7,953 nt of DNA. Origin: CAYJAD01 sp964370015. GTDB taxonomy: Bacteria; Desulfobacterota; Desulfovibrionia; Desulfovibrionales; Desulfovibrionaceae. The position numbers and the translations under genes were made by a program. The DNA lies in the NCBI GenBank assembly GCA_964370015.1, contig CAYJHD010000088.1, forward strand, positions 1-7,953. The letters are read 5' to 3'. Numbering within the stretch: the first letter of the stretch is position 1; each line of letters starts with the position of its first letter. The notes under the pieces were generated by a model. It made no database searches. It saw only the letters and a program-made list of their open reading frames with translations, and was not told the DNA's origin. This document shows, piece by piece, positions 1 to 5,692 of this stretch.

Positions 1-2
1 CG

Positions 3-56
3 TGGCAAGTCCTTAAAAGGAACTAGCTGCTTGCCATGATAGCGAGGCATTGCCTC
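3..56. other. Two inverted repeats downstream of tRNA-Glu
   Basis: TGGCAAG (3-9) is complementary to CTTGCCA (30-36) around a 20-nt loop, and GAGGCA (44-49) to TGCCTC (51-56) around one base. They lie just past the 3' end of tRNA-Glu but have no U-tract on the tRNA strand. On the plus strand the second is followed by TATTTCAATTTT, so it could also end a gene left of the window. Assignment is uncertain. Confidence 0.3.
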
Positions 57-90
57 TATTTCAATTTTGGAGTCTTAAATTTCTTTAAGT

Positions 91-167
91 TGGCGTCCCC
101 TAGGGGATTTGAACCCCTGTCGACGCCGTGAAAGGGCGTTGTCCTGGGCCAGCTAGACGAAGGGGAC
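91..167 (-). tRNA. tRNA-Glu (anticodon UUC)
   Basis: Read on the minus strand, this 77-nt sequence folds as a complete cloverleaf. The 7-bp acceptor stem pairs GTCCCCT with AGGGGAC, followed by discriminator G and an encoded CCA (plus-strand 91-93). The anticodon stem ACGCC/GGCGT closes a 7-nt loop with anticodon TTC at 132-130, decoding GAA/GAG. The T-arm is AGGGG-TTCAAAT-CCCCT. From memory it is very close to E. coli tRNA-Glu; the visible differences are one extra D-loop base and A for G in the T-loop. It is a single gene with its own promoter upstream (210-238). No other tRNA is visible in the 90 bases downstream. Confidence 0.97.
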
Positions 168-209
168 GCATTCCAAAGTGACTCGCGCAGTGCGCTCGTC
201 GTGAAAAGG

Positions 210-238
210 GTTCTACGCAAAACAGCCCTACTCGTCAA
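210..238 (-). promoter_or_regulatory. Promoter of tRNA-Glu
   Basis: On the minus strand a -35 hexamer TTGACG (238-233) is followed by exactly 17 bases and a -10 hexamer TAGAAC (215-210). The predicted start lies near 203, leaving about 35 nt of leader before the tRNA. The DNA just upstream of the -35 (plus 240-270) is nearly pure A/T tracts, as expected for an UP element at a strongly expressed stable-RNA gene. The hexamers and spacing are seen directly; the activity is inferred. Confidence 0.7.
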
Positions 239-322
239 CACTTTTTTTACATTTTTTACAAAAAAATTTCATCTCCAACCGACAGAACACAAAATGTATA
301 ATATTTTTAAATAAATACAGTC

Positions 323-344
323 GACGCAAAAAAGACGCAAAAAA
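323..344. repeat. 11-bp perfect tandem duplication
   Basis: The unit GACGCAAAAAA occurs twice head-to-tail (323-333 and 334-344), followed by a partial third copy (GAC). The unit is about one helical turn long and contains an A6 tract, so the A-tracts are in phase and could bend the DNA. It lies between the TATAAT hexamer at 297-302 and the rluC promoter candidate. Any function is unknown; it may simply be replication slippage. Confidence 0.85.
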
Positions 345-400
345 GACATATGATGGCAAAGAGTGTTTCTTGCTAAGCCACTTTCCTTCTCTGCAAGTAT

Positions 401-429
401 TTGCAATTTGCTTGGGTCGTTGCTATGCT
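401..429 (+). promoter_or_regulatory. Candidate promoter for rluC-der
   Basis: TTGCAA (401-406) and TATGCT (424-429) are separated by 17 bases, and the -10 is preceded by TGC, giving an extended -10 arrangement. Each hexamer matches the sigma-70 consensus at four of six positions. The predicted start is near 436, leaving about 60 nt of leader before the rluC start. It is the best plus-strand candidate in this gap, but not a strong one. Confidence 0.4.
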
Positions 430-495
430 CATTTTGTCAAAGCGCCTCTGCATTTGCTTGAAACCAAAACCACTTAAAACACGTACCCTACAACG

Positions 496-1587
496 ATGGA
501 CTTTTGTATGCCTGACAGTGAGCAGAAAAACACCCTAGAAGTGCACAGTGCCGAAAGCGGCCAAAAGCTTTTACAATTTCTTATGCGGCGCCTCAGCCTT
601 CCCCAGGCTTTGTTGCATCGCTGGATACGCACCGGTCAAGTACGTATCAATGGCGGGCGGGCAAAACCCTTTTCTCATGTTCAAACTGGCGACGCGGTGC
701 GCATCCCTCCCTTTGCCCTTGGCATGACCCACTCTGCCACCTTTGTGAAAAACCCTAAAGACCATGACTCGCAGTCAAGCCCCTCCATTGCTCCAGAGCA
801 CACCCCCACGACGCATACTTCTCCTCTTCCCTTACCCCCTGTGGTGCTGGCTCAAGAGAATATGGTTATTTACAACAAACCCAGCGGCCTTCCTGTGCAC
901 GGAGGTACAGGCCATACAGACAGCCTTGCCCAGCGACTGGAAAGCCACTTTAGCCACTTACCTTTCAAGCCCACGCCGGCCCACAGACTAGACAAAGACA
1001 CCTCTGGACTCATTTGTGTGGCTTTTTCCTATGCGGCCTTACGAGCTTTGCAAGACGCTTTTGCTGAGCACAGCATGGTCAAAGAATATCTTGCCCTTGT
1101 TCACGGCTCATGGCCACACGATCAAGCGCAGAAGCTTACCCACACTTTGCAAAAAAGATTTCAAGGCAAACACGAAAAAGTGCACGCTTTTGCAACAGAT
1201 GCCGACGAAGATGGTAAAGAAGCCATAAGCATCGTGCGTTGTATTTCGCGCACAGCAAAACACAGCCTCATGCATATACGCCTTATTACCGGCCGCACAC
1301 ACCAAATTCGCGTGCAATTGGCCAGCCAAGGACATCCCATTGTGGGTGACGCCAAGTACGGTACATGGAAAAACACCTTCGCAAAACTTAAAAGCAAAAA
1401 AAATAACACCTTGCATCTGCATTCTTGGCGCATAACATTCCCGCAAAATATGGCATTTAACGCCCAAGAAAAGGAAAACCAAGAACCCCTTGCCGGTAAA
1501 AGTTATGACGCCCTTCCCCCATGGGATAAAGCCTTTAGCATAAATGAGCTTCCTGCGTCCTTGACAGACCCTCACATCTCAAGGTAA
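496..1587 (+). CDS. rluC: 23S rRNA pseudouridine synthase, RluA family (RluC type)
   Basis: Cytoplasmic enzyme that isomerises uridine to pseudouridine in RNA. RluC acts on 23S rRNA sites 955, 2504 and 2580 in E. coli. The 363-residue product has an N-terminal S4 RNA-binding domain (about 22-72, ending GDAVRIPP), then a Pro/Ser/Thr-rich linker (about 80-115), then the catalytic domain. That domain contains YNKPSGLPVHGG (126-137), the family motif HRLDKDTSG (163-171) with catalytic Asp166, and GRTHQIRVQ (266-274). The S4 pattern RING-GR-KP plus VHGG favours RluC over RluD or RluA; exact target sites are inferred. The start is uncertain: there is no good Shine-Dalgarno before ATG 496, and an in-frame ATG at 508 with a weak GGA upstream is an alternative. 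der follows after 49 bp on the same strand. Confidence 0.9.
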   Translation: MDFCMPDSEQKNTLEVHSAESGQKLLQFLMRRLSLPQALLHRWIRTGQVRINGGRAKPFSHVQTGDAVRIPPFALGMTHSATFVKNPKDHDSQSSPSIAPEHTPTTHTSPLPLPPVVLAQENMVIYNKPSGLPVHGGTGHTDSLAQRLESHFSHLPFKPTPAHRLDKDTSGLICVAFSYAALRALQDAFAEHSMVKEYLALVHGSWPHDQAQKLTHTLQKRFQGKHEKVHAFATDADEDGKEAISIVRCISRTAKHSLMHIRLITGRTHQIRVQLASQGHPIVGDAKYGTWKNTFAKLKSKKNNTLHLHSWRITFPQNMAFNAQEKENQEPLAGKSYDALPPWDKAFSINELPASLTDPHISR

Positions 1588-1620
1588 GAAGAATTTTATT
1601 TCAAAACACTATCTTACTTT
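1581..1620 (+). other. Weak inverted repeat between rluC and der
   Basis: GTAAGA (1584-1589, overlapping the rluC stop) is complementary to TCTTAC (1612-1617). The pairing extends to about 9 bp with one G-U pair, around a 22-nt loop, and runs into a short T tract. It could be a weak terminator or attenuator that would partly uncouple der from rluC. The long AU-rich loop makes this doubtful. Confidence 0.25.
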
Positions 1621-1636
1621 TTATTCAGGATATTCC

Positions 1637-3004
1637 ATGTCTGACCATGTGCCGCAAATAGTTTTGGTGGGTCGCCCCAATGTGGGCAAGTCCACCCTTT
1701 TTAATCGTCTTATTCATAGTAAAAGAGCCATTACCCATGACCGTCCCGGCGTAACGCGTGACCGCATGGAGGGCATTGTGCGCCATCATGGTGAAGTCCT
1801 TTACGGCATTGTGGACACAGGCGGTATCACCCTTGATGCCCACGCAGAAGTCACCGAAGGCCCCGAAGGTATTCGCGGTTTTGAAGCAGATATTTTGCGT
1901 CAAGCCGAAGAAGCCCTCAGCACCGCCGTGGGCGTAGCCTTTGTGGTGGACGGGCGCGATGGCCTCTTGCCCCTGGATGAATATCTCATGGCCCACGTGC
2001 GTCGTATGGGAAAACCCACCCTACTTGTCGTCAACAAAATTGACGGTGCCGAACAAGAAAATCAAATTTTAGCAGAATTCCATGGCTTGGGTTTCCCTGT
2101 CATAGGTGTTTCTGCTGAGCACGGTCACAATTTGCGTCAATTGCGTGAAGAATTGCAAGACCTTATCCCAGAACACTGGGAAGATTTGCTCATACAAGAC
2201 ACCAGCTTAAAGCTGGCCATGCTTGGTCGCCCCAATGCCGGTAAGTCCTCCCTCATCAATGCCATGCACGGCACTGAGCGCATGATTGTTTCCGATGTGG
2301 CAGGAACCACCCGAGACAGCGTGGACGTGCAAATGGAAATCAAAGGTGAGAAATACACCTTTGTGGACACAGCAGGCATACGCCGCCGCGCCAAAATCAC
2401 CGATACGGTGGAAAAATATTCTGTAAACTCCGCCATCAAATCCAGCACCAAAGCCCATGTGACCTTGGTGGTTTTAGATGCCACCGAAGGCGTGAGCCAA
2501 CAAGACAAGCGTCTGATGGATTTGTTGCACGAGCGCAAAACACCTTTTATGATTTTAATTAATAAAATCGACTTGGTTCCGCAAACCGCCATAAAACAAT
2601 TGCAAAAAAACCTTGCAGAAATGCTGGCTTTTTGCTCTCACGTGCCTGTGCTCTTGGTGTCTGCATTGGAAAAACGCGGCTTAGCTAAAATTTTGCCCCT
2701 AGCCAAACAAATTCATGAAGAATGCCAAGTACGCATCCCCACAGGCCAGCTCAACAGAGCCATGGAAAAAGTACTTGAGCGCCATCAACCGCCTGTTATT
2801 AAGCGTGTTCGTGCCAAGTTCTTCTACCTTACCCAAGCAGAAACAGCACCGCCCACTTTCGTTTTCTTTGTGAATGACGCCGAAAGAGTGTCCGAAAGCT
2901 ATTCTCGCTATTTGGAAAAATCTTTACGCAAGCATTTCAAAATCTTACACGCTCCCATGCGCGTGCATATGCGTTCTTCACACACCAAAAGAAATAAGAA
3001 ATAA
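1637..3004 (+). CDS. der: Ribosome-assembly GTPase Der (EngA)
   Basis: Essential cytoplasmic GTPase that assists maturation of the 50S ribosomal subunit. The 455-residue product has the diagnostic pair of tandem GTPase domains and a C-terminal KH-like domain. Domain 1 shows GRPNVGKS (12-19), DTGG (60-63), NKID (133-136) and SAE (159-161). Domain 2 shows GRPNAGKS (197-204), DTAG (244-247), NKID (309-312) and SAL (342-344). The KH-like domain spans about 365-445 and ends in a basic tail rich in Lys and Arg. Length is normal for the family. A clear CAGGA Shine-Dalgarno (1626-1630) lies 6 nt before the ATG. Proximity to rluC suggests a shared transcript of two large-subunit biogenesis genes. Confidence 0.98.
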   Translation: MSDHVPQIVLVGRPNVGKSTLFNRLIHSKRAITHDRPGVTRDRMEGIVRHHGEVLYGIVDTGGITLDAHAEVTEGPEGIRGFEADILRQAEEALSTAVGVAFVVDGRDGLLPLDEYLMAHVRRMGKPTLLVVNKIDGAEQENQILAEFHGLGFPVIGVSAEHGHNLRQLREELQDLIPEHWEDLLIQDTSLKLAMLGRPNAGKSSLINAMHGTERMIVSDVAGTTRDSVDVQMEIKGEKYTFVDTAGIRRRAKITDTVEKYSVNSAIKSSTKAHVTLVVLDATEGVSQQDKRLMDLLHERKTPFMILINKIDLVPQTAIKQLQKNLAEMLAFCSHVPVLLVSALEKRGLAKILPLAKQIHEECQVRIPTGQLNRAMEKVLERHQPPVIKRVRAKFFYLTQAETAPPTFVFFVNDAERVSESYSRYLEKSLRKHFKILHAPMRVHMRSSHTKRNKK

Positions 3005-3012
3005 TTTACCCA

Positions 3013-3062
3013 TGAGGCAAGGAAAAAACCTCGGCCATGAACCCTAGATTTTCCTTGCCTCA
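3013..3062 (+). terminator. Long hairpin after der (terminator-like, no U-tract)
   Basis: TGAGGCAAGGAAAA (3013-3026) is perfectly complementary to TTTTCCTTGCCTCA (3049-3062), a 14-bp stem around a 22-nt loop, starting 9 bases after the der stop codon. It is placed where a transcript end is expected and separates der from the independently promoted msrBA. However, the bases after it are mixed (GCCCTGCTCAG), not a U-tract. It may instead protect the mRNA 3' end or work with another termination mechanism. Confidence 0.5.
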
Positions 3063-3122
3063 GCCCTGCTCAGCCTTTCCCCACAACTTTTCTCTTTCTT
3101 TCCAAAAAGTATATATCTGCCC

Positions 3123-3152
3123 TTGACTCAGTAGGAATAATTCCTATTTAAA
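3123..3152 (+). promoter_or_regulatory. msrBA promoter with operator in the spacer
   Basis: A near-consensus -35, TTGACT (3123-3128), is followed by an AT-rich -10 region TATTTAAA (3145-3152). Spacing is 16 to 18 bases depending on the hexamer chosen. The spacer is almost filled by the palindrome TAGGAATAATTCCTA (3132-3146). The predicted start near 3157-3160 leaves a leader of about 30 nt before the msrBA start codon. Confidence 0.6.
3132..3146. promoter_or_regulatory. Perfect 7-1-7 palindrome, probable operator
   Basis: TAGGAAT-A-ATTCCTA is a perfect inverted repeat of two 7-bp arms around one base, located between the -35 and -10 of the msrBA promoter. A bound dimer there would exclude RNA polymerase, so repression is expected. 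The 7-1-7 geometry is the one used by Fur-family regulators such as Fur and PerR. Assignment to a peroxide- or metal-sensing repressor is inference from geometry and the target gene; the arm sequence is not the textbook Fur or Bacillus PerR consensus. Confidence 0.55.
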
Positions 3153-3172
3153 AAGTATGTTTTACATACTTT
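3152..3172. promoter_or_regulatory. Second palindrome at the msrBA transcription start
   Basis: AAAGTATGT (3152-3160) and ACATACTTT (3164-3172) form a perfect 9-bp inverted repeat around TTT. It begins at the -10 and covers the expected start point, ending 16 bases before the ATG. It could be a second operator for a different regulator, or, if transcribed, a small 5' hairpin next to the ribosome-binding site. Its sequence is unrelated to the 3132-3146 palindrome. Confidence 0.45.
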
Positions 3173-3188
3173 AACCCCAAGGTGATAT

Positions 3189-4166
3189 ATGAAATCTTTC
3201 TCAAAAGTTTTTATTCCTCTTTTCTTGCTCATGGTGGCCTGTGCGGCTACGTATGTTTTTGCCGGCCATGATGACAAAACAAAGCTAGAGCAACAATTAG
3301 AACATAAAGGTAGACTTATGAAACTGAACCCTCTCTCACCAGAAGAAGAACGCATTCTTGTTCATAAAGGCACCGAAAGTCCCTATTCGGGCGAATACCT
3401 CAACAACAAAGATACAGGACTGTATGTTTGCCGTCGTTGCGATGCACCTTTATATCAATCAGAAGACAAATTTGACTCGCGTAGCGGTTGGCCTAGCTTT
3501 GACGATGCCATCCCCGGTGCTGTATTGCGCATAGCTGATGCCGATGGCGTACGCACAGAAATTGTTTGCTCCAATTGCGGAGGCCATTTGGGCCACGTCT
3601 TTGAAGGCGAAGGCTTTACCCCAAAAGACACACGTCACTGCGTTAACTCCGTTTCCATGAAGTTCTTACCCGAAAAAGCCGCCCCCGCTGTGGCCTTCTT
3701 TGGTGGTGGATGTTTCTGGGGTGTGGAAGATGGCTTTGACGCCGTTCCCGGTGTGCTCAATGCCGTATCGGGCTATATGGGTGGCGATAACAACTTCCCT
3801 ACCTATGAAGATGTGACCACCGGAGAGACAGGTCATGCTGAGGTCGTGAAGGTGGAATATGACCCTGCCAAAGTGGATTTTGAAACCTTGGCCAAGTATT
3901 TCTTTGAAATACACGACCCAACACAACTTAACAGGCAAGGCCCAGACTTTGGCACACAATATCGCAGTGTCATTTTCTATGCCGATGAAGCACAGCGCCA
4001 AGTGGCGCAAAAGCTTAAGGACTATCTCATTGATAAAGGCCTTAATGTGGTGACGGAAATTTCTCCGGCTCCGGCCTTCTTCGCCGCTGAGGACTATCAC
4101 CAAGACTTTACCAAACGTACAGGACGCGGCGCATGCCATATGCGTGTAAAGAGGTTTGACAGTTAA
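3189..4166 (+). CDS. msrBA: Exported bifunctional methionine sulfoxide reductase, MsrB-MsrA fusion
   Basis: Repairs both stereoisomers of oxidised methionine: MsrB reduces Met-R-sulfoxide and MsrA reduces Met-S-sulfoxide. The 325-residue product begins with a signal peptide (K2 and K6, hydrophobic 8-24, likely cleavage after VFA at 25), which suggests a periplasmic location. Cys18 in LMVAC is a weak lipobox alternative. The MsrB domain (about 47-160) has zinc pairs CRRC (81-84) and CSNC (127-130) and catalytic Cys151 in RHCVN. The MsrA domain (about 166-322) has GCFWG with catalytic Cys175, YMGG (196-199), GHAEVV (215-220) and likely resolving Cys316. In MsrB the usual resolving Cys before GWPSF is Ser99. 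The domain order is B then A, the reverse of Neisseria PilB. An AAGGTGAT Shine-Dalgarno (3179-3186) fixes the start. A 7-1-7 palindrome in the promoter suggests stress-responsive repression. Confidence 0.96.
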   Translation: MKSFSKVFIPLFLLMVACAATYVFAGHDDKTKLEQQLEHKGRLMKLNPLSPEEERILVHKGTESPYSGEYLNNKDTGLYVCRRCDAPLYQSEDKFDSRSGWPSFDDAIPGAVLRIADADGVRTEIVCSNCGGHLGHVFEGEGFTPKDTRHCVNSVSMKFLPEKAAPAVAFFGGGCFWGVEDGFDAVPGVLNAVSGYMGGDNNFPTYEDVTTGETGHAEVVKVEYDPAKVDFETLAKYFFEIHDPTQLNRQGPDFGTQYRSVIFYADEAQRQVAQKLKDYLIDKGLNVVTEISPAPAFFAAEDYHQDFTKRTGRGACHMRVKRFDS

Positions 4167-4175
4167 CCATTTCTC

Positions 4176-4215
4176 GCCCTGCATGTATTTTTCCCTTGAA
4201 TAGTATATGCAGGGC
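4176..4215 (+). terminator. Hairpin after msrBA (terminator-like, no U-tract)
   Basis: GCCCTGCAT (4176-4184) pairs perfectly with ATGCAGGGC (4207-4215). The pairing continues inward through GTATT/AGTAT with G-U pairs, leaving about 12 nt at the tip. It starts 9 bases after the msrBA stop codon. The bases that follow (ATATCTAAGC) are not a U-tract. The position suggests the msrBA transcript end, but read-through into alr cannot be excluded. Confidence 0.45.
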
Positions 4216-4281
4216 ATATCTAAGCTGGACTTGGCACTCTTCTTTCTATAGCATGGCAAAAAAATTTTCCATGAGGTGCGC

Positions 4282-5457
4282 ATGTCCGCATATAATCCGC
4301 ATTTTACGTCCTACTGTACAACACATATAAATCTTAAAGCCTTACAACATAATTACACCACATTACGTGCCGCCATCCCTCCCCATGCACAAGGCATGGC
4401 CATTGTAAAAAGTGATGCCTATGGGCATGGTCTCTTGCAATGTGCCGCCGCCCTGCAGGAAGTGGGCGTGGCCTCCTTCGGTGTAGGCACTGTTTACGAG
4501 GGCAAAGCCCTGCGCCATGTGGGCTATGATCAAGAAATCCTCATTTTACTGGGTGCGCAAACCCTAGAAGAAATGCAACTCTGCGCCAAATACAAACTCA
4601 CAGTACATCTATACAGCCAGCGAAGCCTTGAACTTGCCAATGCCGTTGCCAGCAAGATATTTCCCTTACACGTTTCCATAAAATGCGAGACAGGCATGTC
4701 ACGTTTGGGCTTTTTGCCAGAAGACATGCCCTCCGTGATGGATTTTTTGAAGAAAAACCCTTACATCATCGTGGACTTAGCTGCCACGCACGTGTCTTGT
4801 GCTGACATGCCTGAAAAAGAAAGCATGGTGCAAGCCCAAGCAAATCTTTTTGCCAAAATGACAAAAGACCTTAAAGCAGTTTACCCGCATATGCGACTTT
4901 CGCTTTGCAACTCAGCCGGGAGTTTGGCCTATGCCCAACTTGCCGACAGCATTGGGGCCACTGTGTATCGTTTTGGTATTGCCCTTTACGGCGGCAACCC
5001 CTTCACCCATGGCACATGGCAAGCCAAAGGACAAGGACTGCGCGAAACCATGCGCATCAGCTCCACCGTCATCCATACCTATGAAGCCAAGGCCGGCCAA
5101 GAAATTGGCTATGGGGCCACCTTTAAAGCACCCAAAGATATGCGTATTGCCGTGCTTGGCATGGGCTATGCCGACGGTTTTTCCCGCGGACTTTCTGCCT
5201 CAAGCACAGGCAAGCCCACGGTGGTCAGTATAAATAATTGCCCTGCTCCCTTATGCGGTCGCGTATGCATGGGCACCATGATGGTGGACATTAGCCACAT
5301 TGACAATGTGCAAGAAGGCCAAAAGGCGTGGGTCGTGGATGCCACCATTGGACAAGGAGAATTTTCCATGCAGTCCCTTGCCAATGCCTGGGGAACCATT
5401 CCTTATGAGGGCTTTTGCCTCTTTGGCGACAATACTCGCGTCTACGAAAATTTTTAA
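4282..5457 (+). CDS. alr: Alanine racemase
   Basis: PLP-dependent cytoplasmic enzyme that interconverts L- and D-alanine, supplying D-Ala for peptidoglycan. The 391-residue product has the PLP-lysine motif VKSDAYGHG (Lys43; Ser44 where Ala is usual) and KCETGMSRLGF (134-144). It also has the cofactor-contacting YRFGIALYGG (229-238, Arg230), the catalytic tyrosine in IGYGATF (Tyr277), GYADGFSRG (295-303), GRVCMG (326-331) and a C-terminal GTIPYEG. Both the N-terminal TIM-barrel and C-terminal beta domains are complete. ATG 4282 was chosen because GAGGTG (4273-4278) is a good Shine-Dalgarno just before it; the in-frame GTG at 4276 lies inside that site. It ends just before a strong terminator. 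Its own promoter is unclear: a sigma-54-like site (4231-4247) is one candidate, and read-through from msrBA is another. Confidence 0.97.
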   Translation: MSAYNPHFTSYCTTHINLKALQHNYTTLRAAIPPHAQGMAIVKSDAYGHGLLQCAAALQEVGVASFGVGTVYEGKALRHVGYDQEILILLGAQTLEEMQLCAKYKLTVHLYSQRSLELANAVASKIFPLHVSIKCETGMSRLGFLPEDMPSVMDFLKKNPYIIVDLAATHVSCADMPEKESMVQAQANLFAKMTKDLKAVYPHMRLSLCNSAGSLAYAQLADSIGATVYRFGIALYGGNPFTHGTWQAKGQGLRETMRISSTVIHTYEAKAGQEIGYGATFKAPKDMRIAVLGMGYADGFSRGLSASSTGKPTVVSINNCPAPLCGRVCMGTMMVDISHIDNVQEGQKAWVVDATIGQGEFSMQSLANAWGTIPYEGFCLFGDNTRVYENF

Positions 5458-5478
5458 CGAACAATACTCAGAAACAGA

Positions 5479-5510
5479 AAAGGCCCTGCACAATACTGTA
5501 CAGGGCCTTT
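5479..5510. terminator. Bidirectional intrinsic terminator between alr and cysE/lipoprotein
   Basis: AAAGGCCCTG (5479-5488) is perfectly complementary to CAGGGCCTTT (5501-5510), a GC-rich 10-bp stem with a 12-nt loop. On the plus strand it is followed by ATTATA, extending a short U-rich tail, 21 bases after the alr stop. On the minus strand the stem is followed by TCTGTTTCTG after CCTTT. It can therefore end both alr and the convergent cysE-lipoprotein transcript, whose last stop codon lies about 50 bases away. Confidence 0.8.
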
Positions 5511-5560
5511 ATTATACCTATATAAGCCGATGCTTACATGATTTTTCAGTGTCGACCATA

Positions 5561-5692
5561 TTAACCACCAATACCGCCGCCGACTATCACTTGGCCTTTG
5601 GTGCGCACTTCCACATCTTTACCAGCGCAACCAAACATAAAACACAAGCATATGACACTCAGTAAAGCCAGCACCTTACGCACTTTCATCAT
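5561..5692 (-). CDS. Small putative lipoprotein overlapping the end of cysE
   Basis: A 43-residue product (42 if the second ATG at 5689 is used) that I do not recognise by name. It has the full layout of a lipoprotein signal: basic start (Lys3, Arg5, Lys6), a hydrophobic stretch (7-20), and FGC with Cys22 as lipidation site. Positions -3 and -2 (Met, Phe) are non-ideal. The predicted mature part is only 22 residues, with a charged portion KDVEVRTKG followed by a Gly-rich end VGGGIGG. Its first 17 bases overlap the cysE 3' end in another frame. There is no good Shine-Dalgarno, so translation is probably coupled to cysE termination. The alr/cysE terminator lies about 50 bases downstream. The composition and clean signal make chance unlikely, but its expression is inferred. 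Confidence 0.65.
   Translation of the reverse strand: MMKVRKVLALLSVICLCFMFGCAGKDVEVRTKGQVIVGGGIGG

Larger units (their letters stand above)
168..495. other. Intergenic region between tRNA-Glu and rluC
   Basis: This 328-base stretch separates two divergent genes and has no convincing coding sequence. It holds the tRNA promoter (210-238), an A/T-rich tract (about 240-320) that includes a perfect TATAAT hexamer at 297-302 on the plus strand without a recognisable -35, an 11-bp tandem duplication (323-344), and a probable rluC promoter (401-429). An 8-codon ATG ORF at 350-376 has no ribosome-binding site and was not called. Confidence 0.6.

Noticed and set aside
91..167. tRNA-Glu as an attachment site of a genomic island
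   Set aside because: No integrase, no repeat of the tRNA 3' end and only housekeeping genes are seen to its right in this window.
350..376. 8-codon ATG ORF upstream of rluC as a leader peptide
   Set aside because: There is no Shine-Dalgarno, no run of regulatory codons and no attenuator hairpin after it.
1108..1575. 155-codon open frame on the minus strand within rluC
   Set aside because: It is antisense to the conserved catalytic domain of rluC and its translation shows no family motif.
4276..4281. GTG at 4276 as the alr start
   Set aside because: It is part of the GAGGTG Shine-Dalgarno that is well placed for ATG 4282.
3666..4283. 205-codon open frame on the minus strand
   Set aside because: It lies antisense to the conserved MsrA domain, has no recognisable domain or ribosome-binding site, and is explained by the codon composition of msrBA.
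5300..5665. 121-codon plus-strand frame running from the end of alr across the terminator
   Set aside because: It starts out of frame inside alr, crosses the intrinsic terminator and overlaps the minus-strand small lipoprotein; no motif is present.
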